Part shown: positions 23,504 through 32,020 of the stretch, in pieces
How positions within the stretch are numbered: the stretch's first letter is position 1
Layout of the letters: each line of letters starts with the position of its first letter
Assembly (NCBI GenBank): GCA_011526095.1
Contig: WYBA01000437.1
Location: 1-64,000, forward strand
Direction of reading: 5' to 3'
Length of the DNA stretch: 64,000 nucleotides
Origin: Myxococcales bacterium
GTDB lineage: Bacteria > Myxococcota_A > Polyangia > Haliangiales > Haliangiaceae
The notes under the pieces: generated by a model
Told to the model about the DNA's origin: nothing
What the model saw: only the letters and a program-made list of their open reading frames with translations
Database searches by the model: none
Translations under genes and position numbers: made by a program

Positions 23504-23541
23504 GCTGCCAATCCGCTGCCACGTGGCAGCGGGATGGCAGC
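23504..23541. repeat. bipartite repeats B and C back to back (38-nt near-palindrome)
   Basis: Copy C (23504-23522, reverse) and copy B (23523-23541, forward) are both GTGGCAGC-N4-TGGCAGC. Their junction creates a perfect 20-bp palindrome (23513-23532). With copy A they flank the tRNA-like scar at roughly 100 nt on each side, a layout reminiscent of integrase arm-type sites. The rest of 23413-23650 shows no gene. Confidence 0.6.
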
Positions 23542-23650
23542 GGCCGGGCGCCGCGCACGCCAAGGGGAGTGAGGCCCCTTCGGCCCGAGAGAGCGGCCTC
23601 TCCAGCGGTTTGTTTGTGTCGTGTCGCGGTCGCCTCGCAGAGGTCGCCGC

Positions 23651-24292
23651 TCAGGCCTCGTCACCAGGCGACGGCCCCTCCTTAGGCAGCGCCGGGTCGA
23701 CGACCTCGCCGCCGATCCTCCCATCGCTGCCGACGGGCGCATGGCGGACCCGGCGCCCGTGCTCGTAGAAGTCCACCCGCTCCAGCCGCCCGTCCGCGTC
23801 GTAGACCAGCCACCGACCGTGGCGCGCGCCGCCTTGCATCGGCCCGACCTCGCGCGCGTCGGCACGCTCTCCCGAGGACCAGGCGAGGTGACACGCCAGC
23901 ATCCCCGCGACGCACCCGAGCATGTACATCGTCGCCGCGCTTCCCATCAGCACGCCTGGCGGCGCCGCCACCACGAGCCCGAGGGCGGCGATCATCGCCG
24001 CGACCTGCGCGCAGGACGCGACCGTCAGCAGCGCGGGCCGGGTTCGCAGCGCGCCGGCGACGACGCCGACAACCATCGTGGCCACCGCGAACCAGCCGAG
24101 CCATCGCGTCGCCGCGCTCCAGAGCTTGGCCGCCGGCGCGTCTCCCAGCCCGCCCGCGCCCTCCAGGTGGCTGCGGTCCCATCCCCGCAGGACCTGATCG
24201 TCGACGAGGAACCAGCCGCTCGACGTCAGCGAGACGACGAGGATCGACGCGCTCGCCAAGCCGACCACGAGCGCCGCCGCGGTGCGGTTCAT
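23651..24292 (-). CDS. multi-pass membrane protein with C-terminal MORN-like segment
   Basis: The 213-aa protein has an N-terminal signal-anchor (ALVVGLASASILVVSLTS). After a ~35-residue loop come three hydrophobic helices (WLGWFAVATMVVGVVAGAL, ASCAQVAAMIAALGLVVAA, ATMYMLGCVAGMLACHLAW). The tail has the MORN-like G.RHGRWLVYDADGRLERVDFYEHGRRV pattern, a repeat often found on surface-facing or toxin-immunity-type proteins. Function unknown. Its 3' end is duplicated as a relic at 22240-22345. It sits 70 nt downstream of the DUF1257 gene on the same strand and may or may not belong to that operon. Confidence 0.7.
   Translation of the reverse strand: MNRTAAALVVGLASASILVVSLTSSGWFLVDDQVLRGWDRSHLEGAGGLGDAPAAKLWSAATRWLGWFAVATMVVGVVAGALRTRPALLTVASCAQVAAMIAALGLVVAAPPGVLMGSAATMYMLGCVAGMLACHLAWSSGERADAREVGPMQGGARHGRWLVYDADGRLERVDFYEHGRRVRHAPVGSDGRIGGEVVDPALPKEGPSPGDEA
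23692..23766. repeat. 75-nt direct repeat partner of 22267-22341
   Basis: This is the intact copy, within the 3' coding end of the membrane/MORN-like gene. The two copies lie in the same orientation and bracket the DUF1016 gene, the tRNA-like scar and the bipartite repeats. Confidence 0.75.
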
Positions 24293-24362
24293 CGCGCCCT
24301 CCGAACCGCGAGCACGGTCGCCTCGAGCTCAGGCACGCATGACCAAGGAGGCAGGCACACGA

Positions 24363-24857
24363 TCAGTACGTCCGTTTCACCAGGACCATGCGGATCGTCT
24401 CGCCCTCGCGCGTCTCCTCCACGCGGTACCCGAGCTTCTTCGCTCGCTCGTGGACGGCTTGCCGTTGCGCCTCGACGACGCGCCGTCGTTCGTCCTCCAG
24501 GCGCCGGCGCTCCGCGTCTTCGATCCTCGACTGCTTCTCAGCCCAGTGTGCCCGGTATCGCACGTGGAGCTGCGAGAGCCATCCGTCTCCATGCTGCGGC
24601 CTGTCAGCGTCGCTCACGATCAACTGGTAGCCCGTGGGCGAGGAGACGAAGCCGAGGTCGTTGGAGCCGGGCCCGAGGTGCTGGCGTCGGATGACGATGT
24701 TCGCCACCTGCGGGCGCCGATCGCCCTGGTAGCCGACGAGGGGCACGGGTGTGTCGTGCACCTCGATCATCGACGGCTCGAACCCGAAGTCGTCGAGCGC
24801 GCCGAGCAGACACTCCTCGTCCGTCATGGGTGTGAGCAGCCTCATGTACGCGCTCAT
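24363..24857 (-). CDS. DUF1257 (Ycf35-like) protein, last gene of the six-gene coupled set
   Basis: The 164-aa protein shows the DUF1257 pattern. TPMTDEECLLGALDDFGFEP resembles the family's opening helix, the central region has QVANIVIRRQHLGPGSNDLGFVSSPTGYQLIVSD, and WLSQLHVRYRAHWAE precedes a charged helix (EDAERRRLEDERRRVVEAQRQ). A final strand reads ETIRMVLVKRTY. Plastid/cyanobacterial Ycf35 belongs to this family and is of unknown biochemistry. The start overlaps the DUF2997 stop by ATGA. DUF1257, DUF2997 and Ycf46-type ATPases tend to occur as neighbours, and all three are present here in one operon. Confidence 0.75.
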   Translation of the reverse strand: MSAYMRLLTPMTDEECLLGALDDFGFEPSMIEVHDTPVPLVGYQGDRRPQVANIVIRRQHLGPGSNDLGFVSSPTGYQLIVSDADRPQHGDGWLSQLHVRYRAHWAEKQSRIEDAERRRLEDERRRVVEAQRQAVHERAKKLGYRVEETREGETIRMVLVKRTY

Positions 24858-25063
24858 GGCTTCTTCCCGACTCCCTGTGTGCGAGCCGACGTGACACGAG
24901 CCGCGCCCGCATCGGGCTTGCGGTCGACGTTCTCCATGCCGGGGGCGAGTCCCTCCAGGATCCGCTCGAGGTCACGGAGGCAAGCATCGCCGGCGAATCC
25001 CTCGGCGTCTGCGGTGATGCGCCCCTCGTGGTCGATCTCGACGGTGATGCGCTGCTCCTTCAT
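24854..25063 (-). CDS. DUF2997 protein
   Basis: The 69-aa product reads QRITVEIDHEGRITADAEGFAGDACLRDLERILEGL, the two-strand plus helix pattern of DUF2997, with the GFAGDAC Cys where the family usually has a GF.G..C motif. A disordered basic tail follows (ARTQGVGKKP). ATGA overlaps exist at both ends, so its stoichiometry is probably set by translational coupling. Function is unknown; a small adaptor for DUF1257 or the ATPase is plausible. Confidence 0.75.
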   Translation of the reverse strand: MKEQRITVEIDHEGRITADAEGFAGDACLRDLERILEGLAPGMENVDRKPDAGAARVTSARTQGVGKKP

Positions 25064-27036
25064 GTGTCCTCCGGCGCAACGAGTCGTGCGGACAACCTGC
25101 GGGCGGCCTGCTCGCCAGCGTCGAGCTCCTGCCAGCTGTCGATCACAAGGTACCTCTGACCCTTGTAGTGGCGCAGCATGCCAACTTCGGGCAGTGCCTC
25201 GTCGGGCACGATGGACGCCTCGCGTGCGGGCGACGGTGGAACGAAGCGCCCGCCTGCCTGTGGTGGGCGCGTGGTCGTCATCGGCGACGTCGGAGGTCTG
25301 AACTCGAACCGTTCCTCAGCCTGCTGCTCCAGCGTCTGGATCTGGCCACGGATTCGCTGCGCGTCCCTGGTGTCTCGATTCAGTTCGTCGGAGAGCTTGC
25401 GGCATCGCGCGGAGAGGTCCTTGCGGGTCTCGTCGTTGGCGCCGTTCAAGGCGTCCTCGGCCGTGCGCAGATCGTCTGCCGTCGCGCTCCGGCGCTGCTC
25501 GGCAGCCTCGAGCTCCCTCCTCTTGTCCAGCAGGGCGTGTTTCGCCGCGTCGACACGCTGCTGCCACGACGCCTCCTGCCGCTCTCGTTCCTCGTCCTCG
25601 CGCGCCTTGCGCTCGGCCTCCTCCAGGTCGGCCTGGAGCTTGCGAGCGGCGTCCTCCAGCTCCCCGAGCTCCGCGAGGAGCCGTGATGCCTCGGCGGGCC
25701 CGGAGCTCGACGGCCGCGCCCTCTCCAGCTCGGCGACGCGGGCGATCAGCCCAACAGACGCGCGCTCGAAGCCGAGCACCGCACCCACGAGCCGAGCGAA
25801 GGCGCGACCGATCCGGCCACGGTCCCCATCGGTGGTCACGAGCGCCGCCCGAACGCGAGCGAGCCGCGCGGACCACTCCTCGTCGAGCTTTCGCCATTGG
25901 CCGACCAGGGCGTCGTCGTCGGCGCCGCGAGGTACGCGCGGAGGAAGGACCGTCCACTCGTAGCGCGCCGCGAGCGCGAGCGGCTGAGGCGGGGGCCGCG
26001 ACGAGGGCTGGGTCTCGGGCACCGCGCGCAGCGAGCTCGCCACCACCTGGGGCACCTCGATGATCTGCTCTGCCTCCGGCCGACGCGGCGCAACCTCGCC
26101 GGGCAGCCAGACATCCGCGGAGCCGAGGTCCAGGTCGCCCAGTCGGACGTCTGTCTGGAATCGCCACGCGGCGTCGGCCTCCAGCAGGCGAGCGACCTCG
26201 ACGGCCTGGTCGACGGAGAGGCGCAGCCGGAGCCGGCCGTGCTTGCCGGCCAGGAGCAGCTCGTCACCGCCTTCGGTGATGAGCATGTCGGGAAGCCCTC
26301 GCTCGTCCCAGACGACCTCGCCGCGCTTCGCGAGCTGAGCCAGCCGGTCGTGGTGATCCGGGCCCGCCGGGATCCACAGCCTCCGGGGCGCCGCCTCCGG
26401 CGGGGCACCGCTGGCGAGGTGCATCAGCGCGCCGAGCGTGTTGCCCATCAGCTGCGCATCCGGTGGTTTCAGCCTGACACTCGCAGCGCGCGGCACCAGC
26501 GGGACATCGAAGGGGCGCTCGCCGGCGCGACGCCACTGCGGCGTCGGTGTGCCTGACCAGGCCTCCTCCTCCGCCTCGTGCCAGAACAGTCGGACGAAGG
26601 TCTGTCGCAGCGCCGCGGCCTGGTCCTCGTCGAGCCGGAGGACGAAGCCACCTCCGATCCACAGCCGCGCCTGCTGGCCCACCTGAACTCCGGCCGCCGG
26701 CACCTCCGGGACGCGACGCACCAGGACGCGCGGCGCGCGGAGCAGGTCAACGTCGGGCGGGGCGGCTCCCCACTCCGGTCCCACGAGTGCATACACGCGA
26801 GCGCCCGATGCGGCGTGCGCGAGCAGCTCCGCGCGCGCCTCTGCTCCTCCCTCTCCGAGCAGGCCCAGCACCGGGGCGTCCCCGGTGCGCGAGGCCTGTG
26901 CCGATCCGCGCGTCAGCCATCGTCCACCGTTCCATCCAGGCCGCGACGAGCCGCGGATCCATGCAGTGGGCAGCCTCACGTCGCTCCGCGCCTCGACGTG
27001 GTGGCGGACGACGCGCTGGATGCGTCCCTTCATCAT
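25060..27036 (-). CDS. uncharacterised protein: N-terminal PLD-like region plus coiled coil
   Basis: ATG 27036 overlaps the upstream stop (ATGA). The 658-aa protein has an N-terminal region with ASGARVYALVGPEWG (about residue 70-85), reminiscent of the beta-strand opening a phospholipase-D-like domain but without a clear HxK motif. A middle beta-rich region includes RLWIPAGPDHHDRLAQLAKRGEVVWDERGLPDMLI (~235-270) and RLRLSVDQAVEVARLLEADAAWRFQTDVRLGDLDL. A long charged coiled coil follows (~440-590, EEAERKAREDEERERQEASWQQRVDAAK). The C-terminal segment MLRHYKGQRYLVIDSWQELDAGEQAARRLSARLVA looks like a small beta-barrel. I do not recognise the family. The base composition is a little less GC-rich than in region 1. 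Confidence 0.7.
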   Translation of the reverse strand: MMKGRIQRVVRHHVEARSDVRLPTAWIRGSSRPGWNGGRWLTRGSAQASRTGDAPVLGLLGEGGAEARAELLAHAASGARVYALVGPEWGAAPPDVDLLRAPRVLVRRVPEVPAAGVQVGQQARLWIGGGFVLRLDEDQAAALRQTFVRLFWHEAEEEAWSGTPTPQWRRAGERPFDVPLVPRAASVRLKPPDAQLMGNTLGALMHLASGAPPEAAPRRLWIPAGPDHHDRLAQLAKRGEVVWDERGLPDMLITEGGDELLLAGKHGRLRLRLSVDQAVEVARLLEADAAWRFQTDVRLGDLDLGSADVWLPGEVAPRRPEAEQIIEVPQVVASSLRAVPETQPSSRPPPQPLALAARYEWTVLPPRVPRGADDDALVGQWRKLDEEWSARLARVRAALVTTDGDRGRIGRAFARLVGAVLGFERASVGLIARVAELERARPSSSGPAEASRLLAELGELEDAARKLQADLEEAERKAREDEERERQEASWQQRVDAAKHALLDKRRELEAAEQRRSATADDLRTAEDALNGANDETRKDLSARCRKLSDELNRDTRDAQRIRGQIQTLEQQAEERFEFRPPTSPMTTTRPPQAGGRFVPPSPAREASIVPDEALPEVGMLRHYKGQRYLVIDSWQELDAGEQAARRLSARLVAPEDT

Positions 27037-28700
27037 CGTCCACCCTCGAGCCACGCCCGGAGCGCGGGCTCGAGCTCCTCGGCGGTCACGCGGGTCGCCG
27101 CGAGGTCCTTCCATCGCAACGGTGTGCCCGGTCCGGGGCCGGGAGCGTCGGGGCGCGCGTGGAGCGGGCTGTTGCTCATGTGCCAGCCGAAGCCGGCCCC
27201 CTGGCCGGGCAGCACGAGCAGATAGCGGTCGTGCGGCATGTTCTTGCCGAACGTCTCGCGGTAGCTGCGCGGTGGCGCGCCCGTGATCGCCTGGATCGCC
27301 TTGAAGTCCGTACCCTCGTCACCGGTCCATACGTCCACAGCGACGGTCGGCGCCGACGCGCGCAAGGTCGCCACGAGGAGCTTCAACCCGGCGAGGTTGT
27401 CGGCGCCGCGCACGTAGCGGTCGCTCAGCAAGACTCGACGCGGCGTGGCGCCCGCCAGCAGCTGATCGACGAGCTGCCGCATCGACCATCCGCCGTGGAA
27501 GGGGATCCGGATGACGCCGGGCGAACCGGCGCTCGCGGCCGCGGCCGGGGCGCCGATGCGGAGCTCGCCCAGCTCGAGGGCGCCGACGGGGGAGGGGGCG
27601 AGGTCGACCGGCGCCGCCAGCGACCAGGACCGCTCCGGGACCCGTGAAGCCTGGGCCAGCAGCTCGTCGTGCGGTGGCAGCGTGGGGGAGAATGACTCCA
27701 GAGGCGTGCCCTCGGTGAGCAGGGCGAACTCCTCGCGGACCGCGGCGCGGCTGCGGTATCCCGGTCTGTCGGACAGGCGGCGATCGAACCTCGCCATCGC
27801 CCACCGCTGGGCGTCCTGCGCCGACGCGGGTCCGATGGGGACGTCCTCGAGGCTCACATCCTCGAAGACGCCGCGACCGGGGACCTCCACGCGACGGATC
27901 GAGAGGGTCTTGTGGAACGCGTCCTGTTCGCTGCCCGAGAGCCCCTCGAACGGGGTTGCGAGCCGGCGCTCGTGGGCCTGCCACCGCCCGAAGGGGGCGA
28001 AGGTGGTGGTCGTCCAGGTTTCGGCGAGCTTCCACAGGTCCATGCCCGTGGACTCGGGCTCGTGCTGGATGGGGCGGAGCGCATTGCCGTCGTTCATCGG
28101 CGCATCGATCGTTCCGTCCAGCTGCCACTGTTCCCGCCCCTGGTCGAAGTCGAGCCTCCAGCGGAGCCGACAGGTCGCGCGCGAGGTCCTCTCGATGACC
28201 GCGGGGTGGCCATGGTTCGTCGGCAGCCCGCGCACCATGAACCGCTCCGCGGGGGCCACGACCGAACGGAACACCGTCCCGAGCTCCGGAACGACGTCGA
28301 GCGGCTTCATCTGCTCGTTTCGGTGCGCTCGACTCGAGGAGAGGCGCTCCACCGCGAGCACCCTCCGACCGATGACGGGGTGGTTCGCCAGCCACAGTTC
28401 GTAGACGCCTTGCTCGGGCACCGGCGCCTCGTCCCGCTGGGCGACCTGCTCGCCCAGCGCCGTCACGGCGCCGCCCGCGTCGCACAGGCCGAGGATCCTG
28501 CACCACGCGATGACGTTCTTCGCGCCGGTGTCCGACAGGCCGGGCAGCGCGGACTGGACGACGGGCGGACTGATGCGGTTGCCGTCCTGACGGGCGGCGC
28601 GGCAGAGCAAGCCCAGCTCCGGCCGCCGCTCCATCCAGGCCATCTCGGCGAACACCTCGACCCGATGCACCGGGATCTTGGAGGTCAGGACCGCCCTCAT
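27033..28700 (-). CDS. uncharacterised protein with C-terminal PLD-like (HDR) domain
   Basis: ATG 28700 overlaps the helicase stop (ATGA); longer frames would run deep into the helicase gene. It has 555 aa. The N-terminal third begins KIPVHRVEVFAEMAWMERRPELG and looks winged-helix-like (PPVVQSALPGLSDTGAKNVIAWCRILGLCDAGGAVTALGEQVAQ). The C-terminal part (~410-510) has RVLLSDRYVRGADNLAGLKLLVATL, VDVWTGDEG and MPHDRYLLVLPGQGAGFGWHMSNS. The HDRYLL...GW.MSNS arrangement matches the H-x-R and S/N features of divergent phospholipase-D-like domains. A DNA- or nucleotide-cleaving effector is possible, but only one HKD-like motif is visible. Confidence 0.7.
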   Translation of the reverse strand: MRAVLTSKIPVHRVEVFAEMAWMERRPELGLLCRAARQDGNRISPPVVQSALPGLSDTGAKNVIAWCRILGLCDAGGAVTALGEQVAQRDEAPVPEQGVYELWLANHPVIGRRVLAVERLSSSRAHRNEQMKPLDVVPELGTVFRSVVAPAERFMVRGLPTNHGHPAVIERTSRATCRLRWRLDFDQGREQWQLDGTIDAPMNDGNALRPIQHEPESTGMDLWKLAETWTTTTFAPFGRWQAHERRLATPFEGLSGSEQDAFHKTLSIRRVEVPGRGVFEDVSLEDVPIGPASAQDAQRWAMARFDRRLSDRPGYRSRAAVREEFALLTEGTPLESFSPTLPPHDELLAQASRVPERSWSLAAPVDLAPSPVGALELGELRIGAPAAAASAGSPGVIRIPFHGGWSMRQLVDQLLAGATPRRVLLSDRYVRGADNLAGLKLLVATLRASAPTVAVDVWTGDEGTDFKAIQAITGAPPRSYRETFGKNMPHDRYLLVLPGQGAGFGWHMSNSPLHARPDAPGPGPGTPLRWKDLAATRVTAEELEPALRAWLEGGR

Positions 28701-31700
28701 CGGCTGCGCCTCCGTCCTCCAAGCACTCCCGTCTCGAACGACGGCGTGCGTTGCACCAGCTCTTCCAGCTCGGAGACTCGGCACTGCCGGAAGTAGCTGG
28801 CGTTGCCGAACACCACGAGCTGCTGCCGCGCGCGGGTCACGGCCACGTTCAGACGATTCGGGCTGTCGAGGAATCCGACGCGCCTGGTGTTGCGCAGCGA
28901 GAGCATCACGAGATCGGCCTCGCGTCCCTGGAAGCGGTCCACGGTGCCGCACACGATCTCGACCGGCGCGCTCGAGACCACGAAACGCGTCCGGCCGTCG
29001 TACTGGGTGACGTCACGGAGCATGTCCGAGATCGCGCGCTCCTGCTTCACGTAGAAGCAGAGGCACGCTACCTCCCACCTGCTCGGCAGGTCGCGCGCCG
29101 GCGGGCCCTTGCGGCGGGCCCAGGCGATGAGCTCGCGCAGGACATCGGCCATCGCCTGGATCTCGTCGGGGTTCACTCCACCGTGTTCGCGCCCCTCGAT
29201 ATCAGCCCACACACGGCGGGCGGGGAACCGGCCGAAGTCCCAGTCCAGCGTCTCGTCGCGGTGCTGGATCGTGTTCGCGTCGCGGAGCGCGCGGCCCGTG
29301 TAGATGACCTCGCGCGGGAACGATGCGATCTCCGCATGCATCCGGTGCTGAAAGCTCAGGCTCTGGAACCGCGCGCCGAAGTCATCCCGACGGGTCGTCG
29401 CCAGCCCCATCGTCAGCGCGCTCCGTCGCTTCGCCCGCTCGACGCCGATGCCCTCCTGCAGCACCTCCAGGATGCTCGGAAGCCCGATGTTCTCGAGCTC
29501 CTCGAGGGGCTCCTTGAGGGGCTCCTTGAGGGGCTCCTTGAGGGGCTCCTTGAGGGGCTCCGCGATGCTGACCGCGACGGGCAGGAGGCGGTTGAGGTCG
29601 TCGCGGAGCCGTGTGCGCTCGTCTTCGTTGCGACTGCGACGCAGCTCATGCAGGCGGGTGAGCCGCCAGGCGATCTCCTGCGCGAGATCGTTGCGGCGGA
29701 GCCAGTCGATCTCGCAGGCCTGGGCATCCTCGAAGGTGGCCACGGCCTCGCGTCCGGACATGCGCTCCCGGTAGGCGCGCTGCAGCTTGCCCGCCTGCCG
29801 GTGCCACCACGCCTGCCGCAGCAGGAGCGCGTTGCCCTCGGCGAGCGGGCGGCCCGCTCCCACGAGCTCCTCGGCGACGAGCAGGTTCGAGGGCAGCAGC
29901 TCCGCGACCTCGCCGATGAGGTCGTCACCGACCATCACCCAGTCGGCCGCCGCGAGCCGCAGCGCCGCCGCGTCGCCCCCGCGGAGCTGGTCGAGGGTGA
30001 CCGTCTCCACGAGCCCGTGCGACGGGGCCGCGCTGGCCACGACCCGGACCACCGAGAGGTTCTCCGGCGCGGCCTTGAGCTCTCGCGCGATCCAGTCCAG
30101 CACGCCAGGACGCTCGACCAGCAGCCAGCGCATCCCCGGCTGGCGTACCTGGGAGCGAAGCAGCCGGAACAGTAGCAGGCAAGCCCGCTGGTGATCAGCC
30201 GGGAACACCTGTCTGTCGCGCTCGTCCACCAGGTCGCGGAGGTTCGCCACGATATCGGCACGGTCGGCGAACGGCGGTAGCTGCCGGACATCACCGACGA
30301 CGATCCACCGCCTCGCCATCAGCGCCGGGACCATGAACTCCTGGATGAGCGTCTTGCTCGCCTCGTCCACGATCAGGGCGTCCCAGTGAGGCATCGTCGT
30401 GATCGGGCGCTCCGACACGTGAAGATCCTCGTCGCGGCCGCGGAACAACGGGTGGTTGACGATGCCCATCGTCGTGCCGCACGTCAGGTTGGCCGCCATG
30501 ATGACGGTGCGCTCGGCCATCTCCTCCAGCTCGGCGTCACTGTAACTGGCCATCGTCCGCAGTCGCCGCCATGTCTCCACGAGCCCGCTCACTCGTTCGT
30601 CTAGCTGCGTTGCCTGCACCCTCTCGTCCACCTTGTCGAGCTTCCCGATCCGCACGGCGTCGATCGGCGACGACGACCCGAGCAGCCGCTCCAGCACGTT
30701 GTCGATGGCGACGTGGGTGGACGCGCACAGCAGCACGCGCTCGCCCCGCTCGACGAGCTGCTGGACGATCTCGCAGATCGCCGTGGTCTTGCCCGAGCCT
30801 GGCGGACCTTCGAGGAAGGCGAAGTCGGGGCTGCCCAGCGCCTTCTGCACGAACGCGCGCTGCTCGTCCGTCCCGCTACGCGAGAGGTCGGTGAGGGATC
30901 TCCATTCATCGTCTGGAATGCGCGCGGGTGTCACCTGGGGCCACCGGGCACGCTTTGGGTCCTCGCACAGACGAAGAAGCCCCTGGTGGTGCGGCAGCGG
31001 CGCTTCGGAGAGCTGACGAAGCGCCCGCTGCTGGAGGTAGAGGTTCCGGATGTCCACCGGGAGGTGCAGCACGGAGCCGTCTGGTGGATACCGATCGAGG
31101 AGCAGCTGGTATCGGTCCTGATCGACCTTCTTCACCTTGAAGGTCGTCTCCTTGTGCCGGCGCCTGTCGCTCAGCACCTCGCTCACCTCGCCCTCGCAGA
31201 ACGCGGCCCGCGGGTCGAGGAAGTCGTCGGCGTCGGCGGACTCCGGTGGGAGGAGCTGGACCCAGCAGCCGCGCCGGCCGACCTCGCGCCACCGAAACCG
31301 GACGCCGTTGTCGCCCTGGACCAGCCCGTCGGCGGGGAGTCTCTCGACGCGCAGCATCCCGGCGAGCACCTCGAAGGAGGTGCCGCGGCTGTCCACGACG
31401 CACCGAAGCTCCTCCGTCGCGGGCAGCGCCCTGGCCTCGACCACCTCGCCGTCCACGACGACGACGCCGTCGCTCACGTTCCCTTCGACCAGCAGCAGCC
31501 AGTGACGGTCTCCGGCGTCGGCGCGAGCTGGCGCGACGAGCACGAGGGCGCGTCCCTGCGTGTCGGTGACCCGGCTCGGCGGCGGTCGCTCCTCCTCCTT
31601 GACCGCGCTCTCGACCCTGCACCACAGCACACGATCCTCGGGGCGGAGCGGGGGCTCGGTGCGGACGAGCAGCCCACGAGAGGTGATGGTGGCTGCCTTG

Positions 31701-32020
31701 AAGCGCACGGCCACACCGCGCGCCGGGACGAAGCCGTCCTGCGACAGGTCCGGTGCCATGCCAGCTGGCCAGTCGGTGAGCACCACACCCGGAGGGCGGC
31801 GTGGCACGCGCAGCAAGCTGTCCACCGGCTCGACCTGGATCGATCGCAGGTCACTGACGCGCTCCCACGCGAGCTGGTAGCGAGTCTGCCGCGCCTTCGC
31901 GGTGTGGATCGCCTGCCCGAGGAAGCGGAGGAACGGCCTCAGCACGCTGTCCGCCTGGGCCATCAGCGCCGTCGTGACGCTCGGATGTCCGGCGACCGCA
32001 TGGAAGAACAGGGCTCTCAT
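28697..32020 (-). CDS. SF1 helicase of the DNA2/NAM7 (UPF1-like) type
   Basis: The 1107-aa protein has an N-terminal ~380 residues of beta-rich sequence with no recognised domain. Helicase motifs follow in order: I LEGPPGSGKTTAICEIV, Ia CASTHVAIDNVLERL, II ALIVDEASKTL, III VGDVRQLPPF, IV FQHRMHAEIASFP, V GTVDRFQGREADLVMLSLRN, VI NRLNVAVTRARQQLVVFGN. All are intact. Between III and IV lies a long insertion containing EPLK tandem repeats (29508-29561). It starts inside the stop of the Ycf46-type ATPase gene and ends inside the start of the PLD-like gene. Confidence 0.92.
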   Translation of the reverse strand: MRALFFHAVAGHPSVTTALMAQADSVLRPFLRFLGQAIHTAKARQTRYQLAWERVSDLRSIQVEPVDSLLRVPRRPPGVVLTDWPAGMAPDLSQDGFVPARGVAVRFKAATITSRGLLVRTEPPLRPEDRVLWCRVESAVKEEERPPPSRVTDTQGRALVLVAPARADAGDRHWLLLVEGNVSDGVVVVDGEVVEARALPATEELRCVVDSRGTSFEVLAGMLRVERLPADGLVQGDNGVRFRWREVGRRGCWVQLLPPESADADDFLDPRAAFCEGEVSEVLSDRRRHKETTFKVKKVDQDRYQLLLDRYPPDGSVLHLPVDIRNLYLQQRALRQLSEAPLPHHQGLLRLCEDPKRARWPQVTPARIPDDEWRSLTDLSRSGTDEQRAFVQKALGSPDFAFLEGPPGSGKTTAICEIVQQLVERGERVLLCASTHVAIDNVLERLLGSSSPIDAVRIGKLDKVDERVQATQLDERVSGLVETWRRLRTMASYSDAELEEMAERTVIMAANLTCGTTMGIVNHPLFRGRDEDLHVSERPITTMPHWDALIVDEASKTLIQEFMVPALMARRWIVVGDVRQLPPFADRADIVANLRDLVDERDRQVFPADHQRACLLLFRLLRSQVRQPGMRWLLVERPGVLDWIARELKAAPENLSVVRVVASAAPSHGLVETVTLDQLRGGDAAALRLAAADWVMVGDDLIGEVAELLPSNLLVAEELVGAGRPLAEGNALLLRQAWWHRQAGKLQRAYRERMSGREAVATFEDAQACEIDWLRRNDLAQEIAWRLTRLHELRRSRNEDERTRLRDDLNRLLPVAVSIAEPLKEPLKEPLKEPLKEPLEELENIGLPSILEVLQEGIGVERAKRRSALTMGLATTRRDDFGARFQSLSFQHRMHAEIASFPREVIYTGRALRDANTIQHRDETLDWDFGRFPARRVWADIEGREHGGVNPDEIQAMADVLRELIAWARRKGPPARDLPSRWEVACLCFYVKQERAISDMLRDVTQYDGRTRFVVSSAPVEIVCGTVDRFQGREADLVMLSLRNTRRVGFLDSPNRLNVAVTRARQQLVVFGNASYFRQCRVSELEELVQRTPSFETGVLGGRRRSR
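29508..29561. repeat. 12-bp tandem repeat (GGCTCCTTGAGG), in-frame EPLK repeat
   Basis: There are four identical 12-nt units at 29508-29555 plus a 6-nt partial, preceded by one degenerate unit. On the coding strand each unit is four codons (EPLK), so copy-number slippage keeps the helicase frame. The array lies in the insertion between helicase motifs III and IV. Confidence 0.9.
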
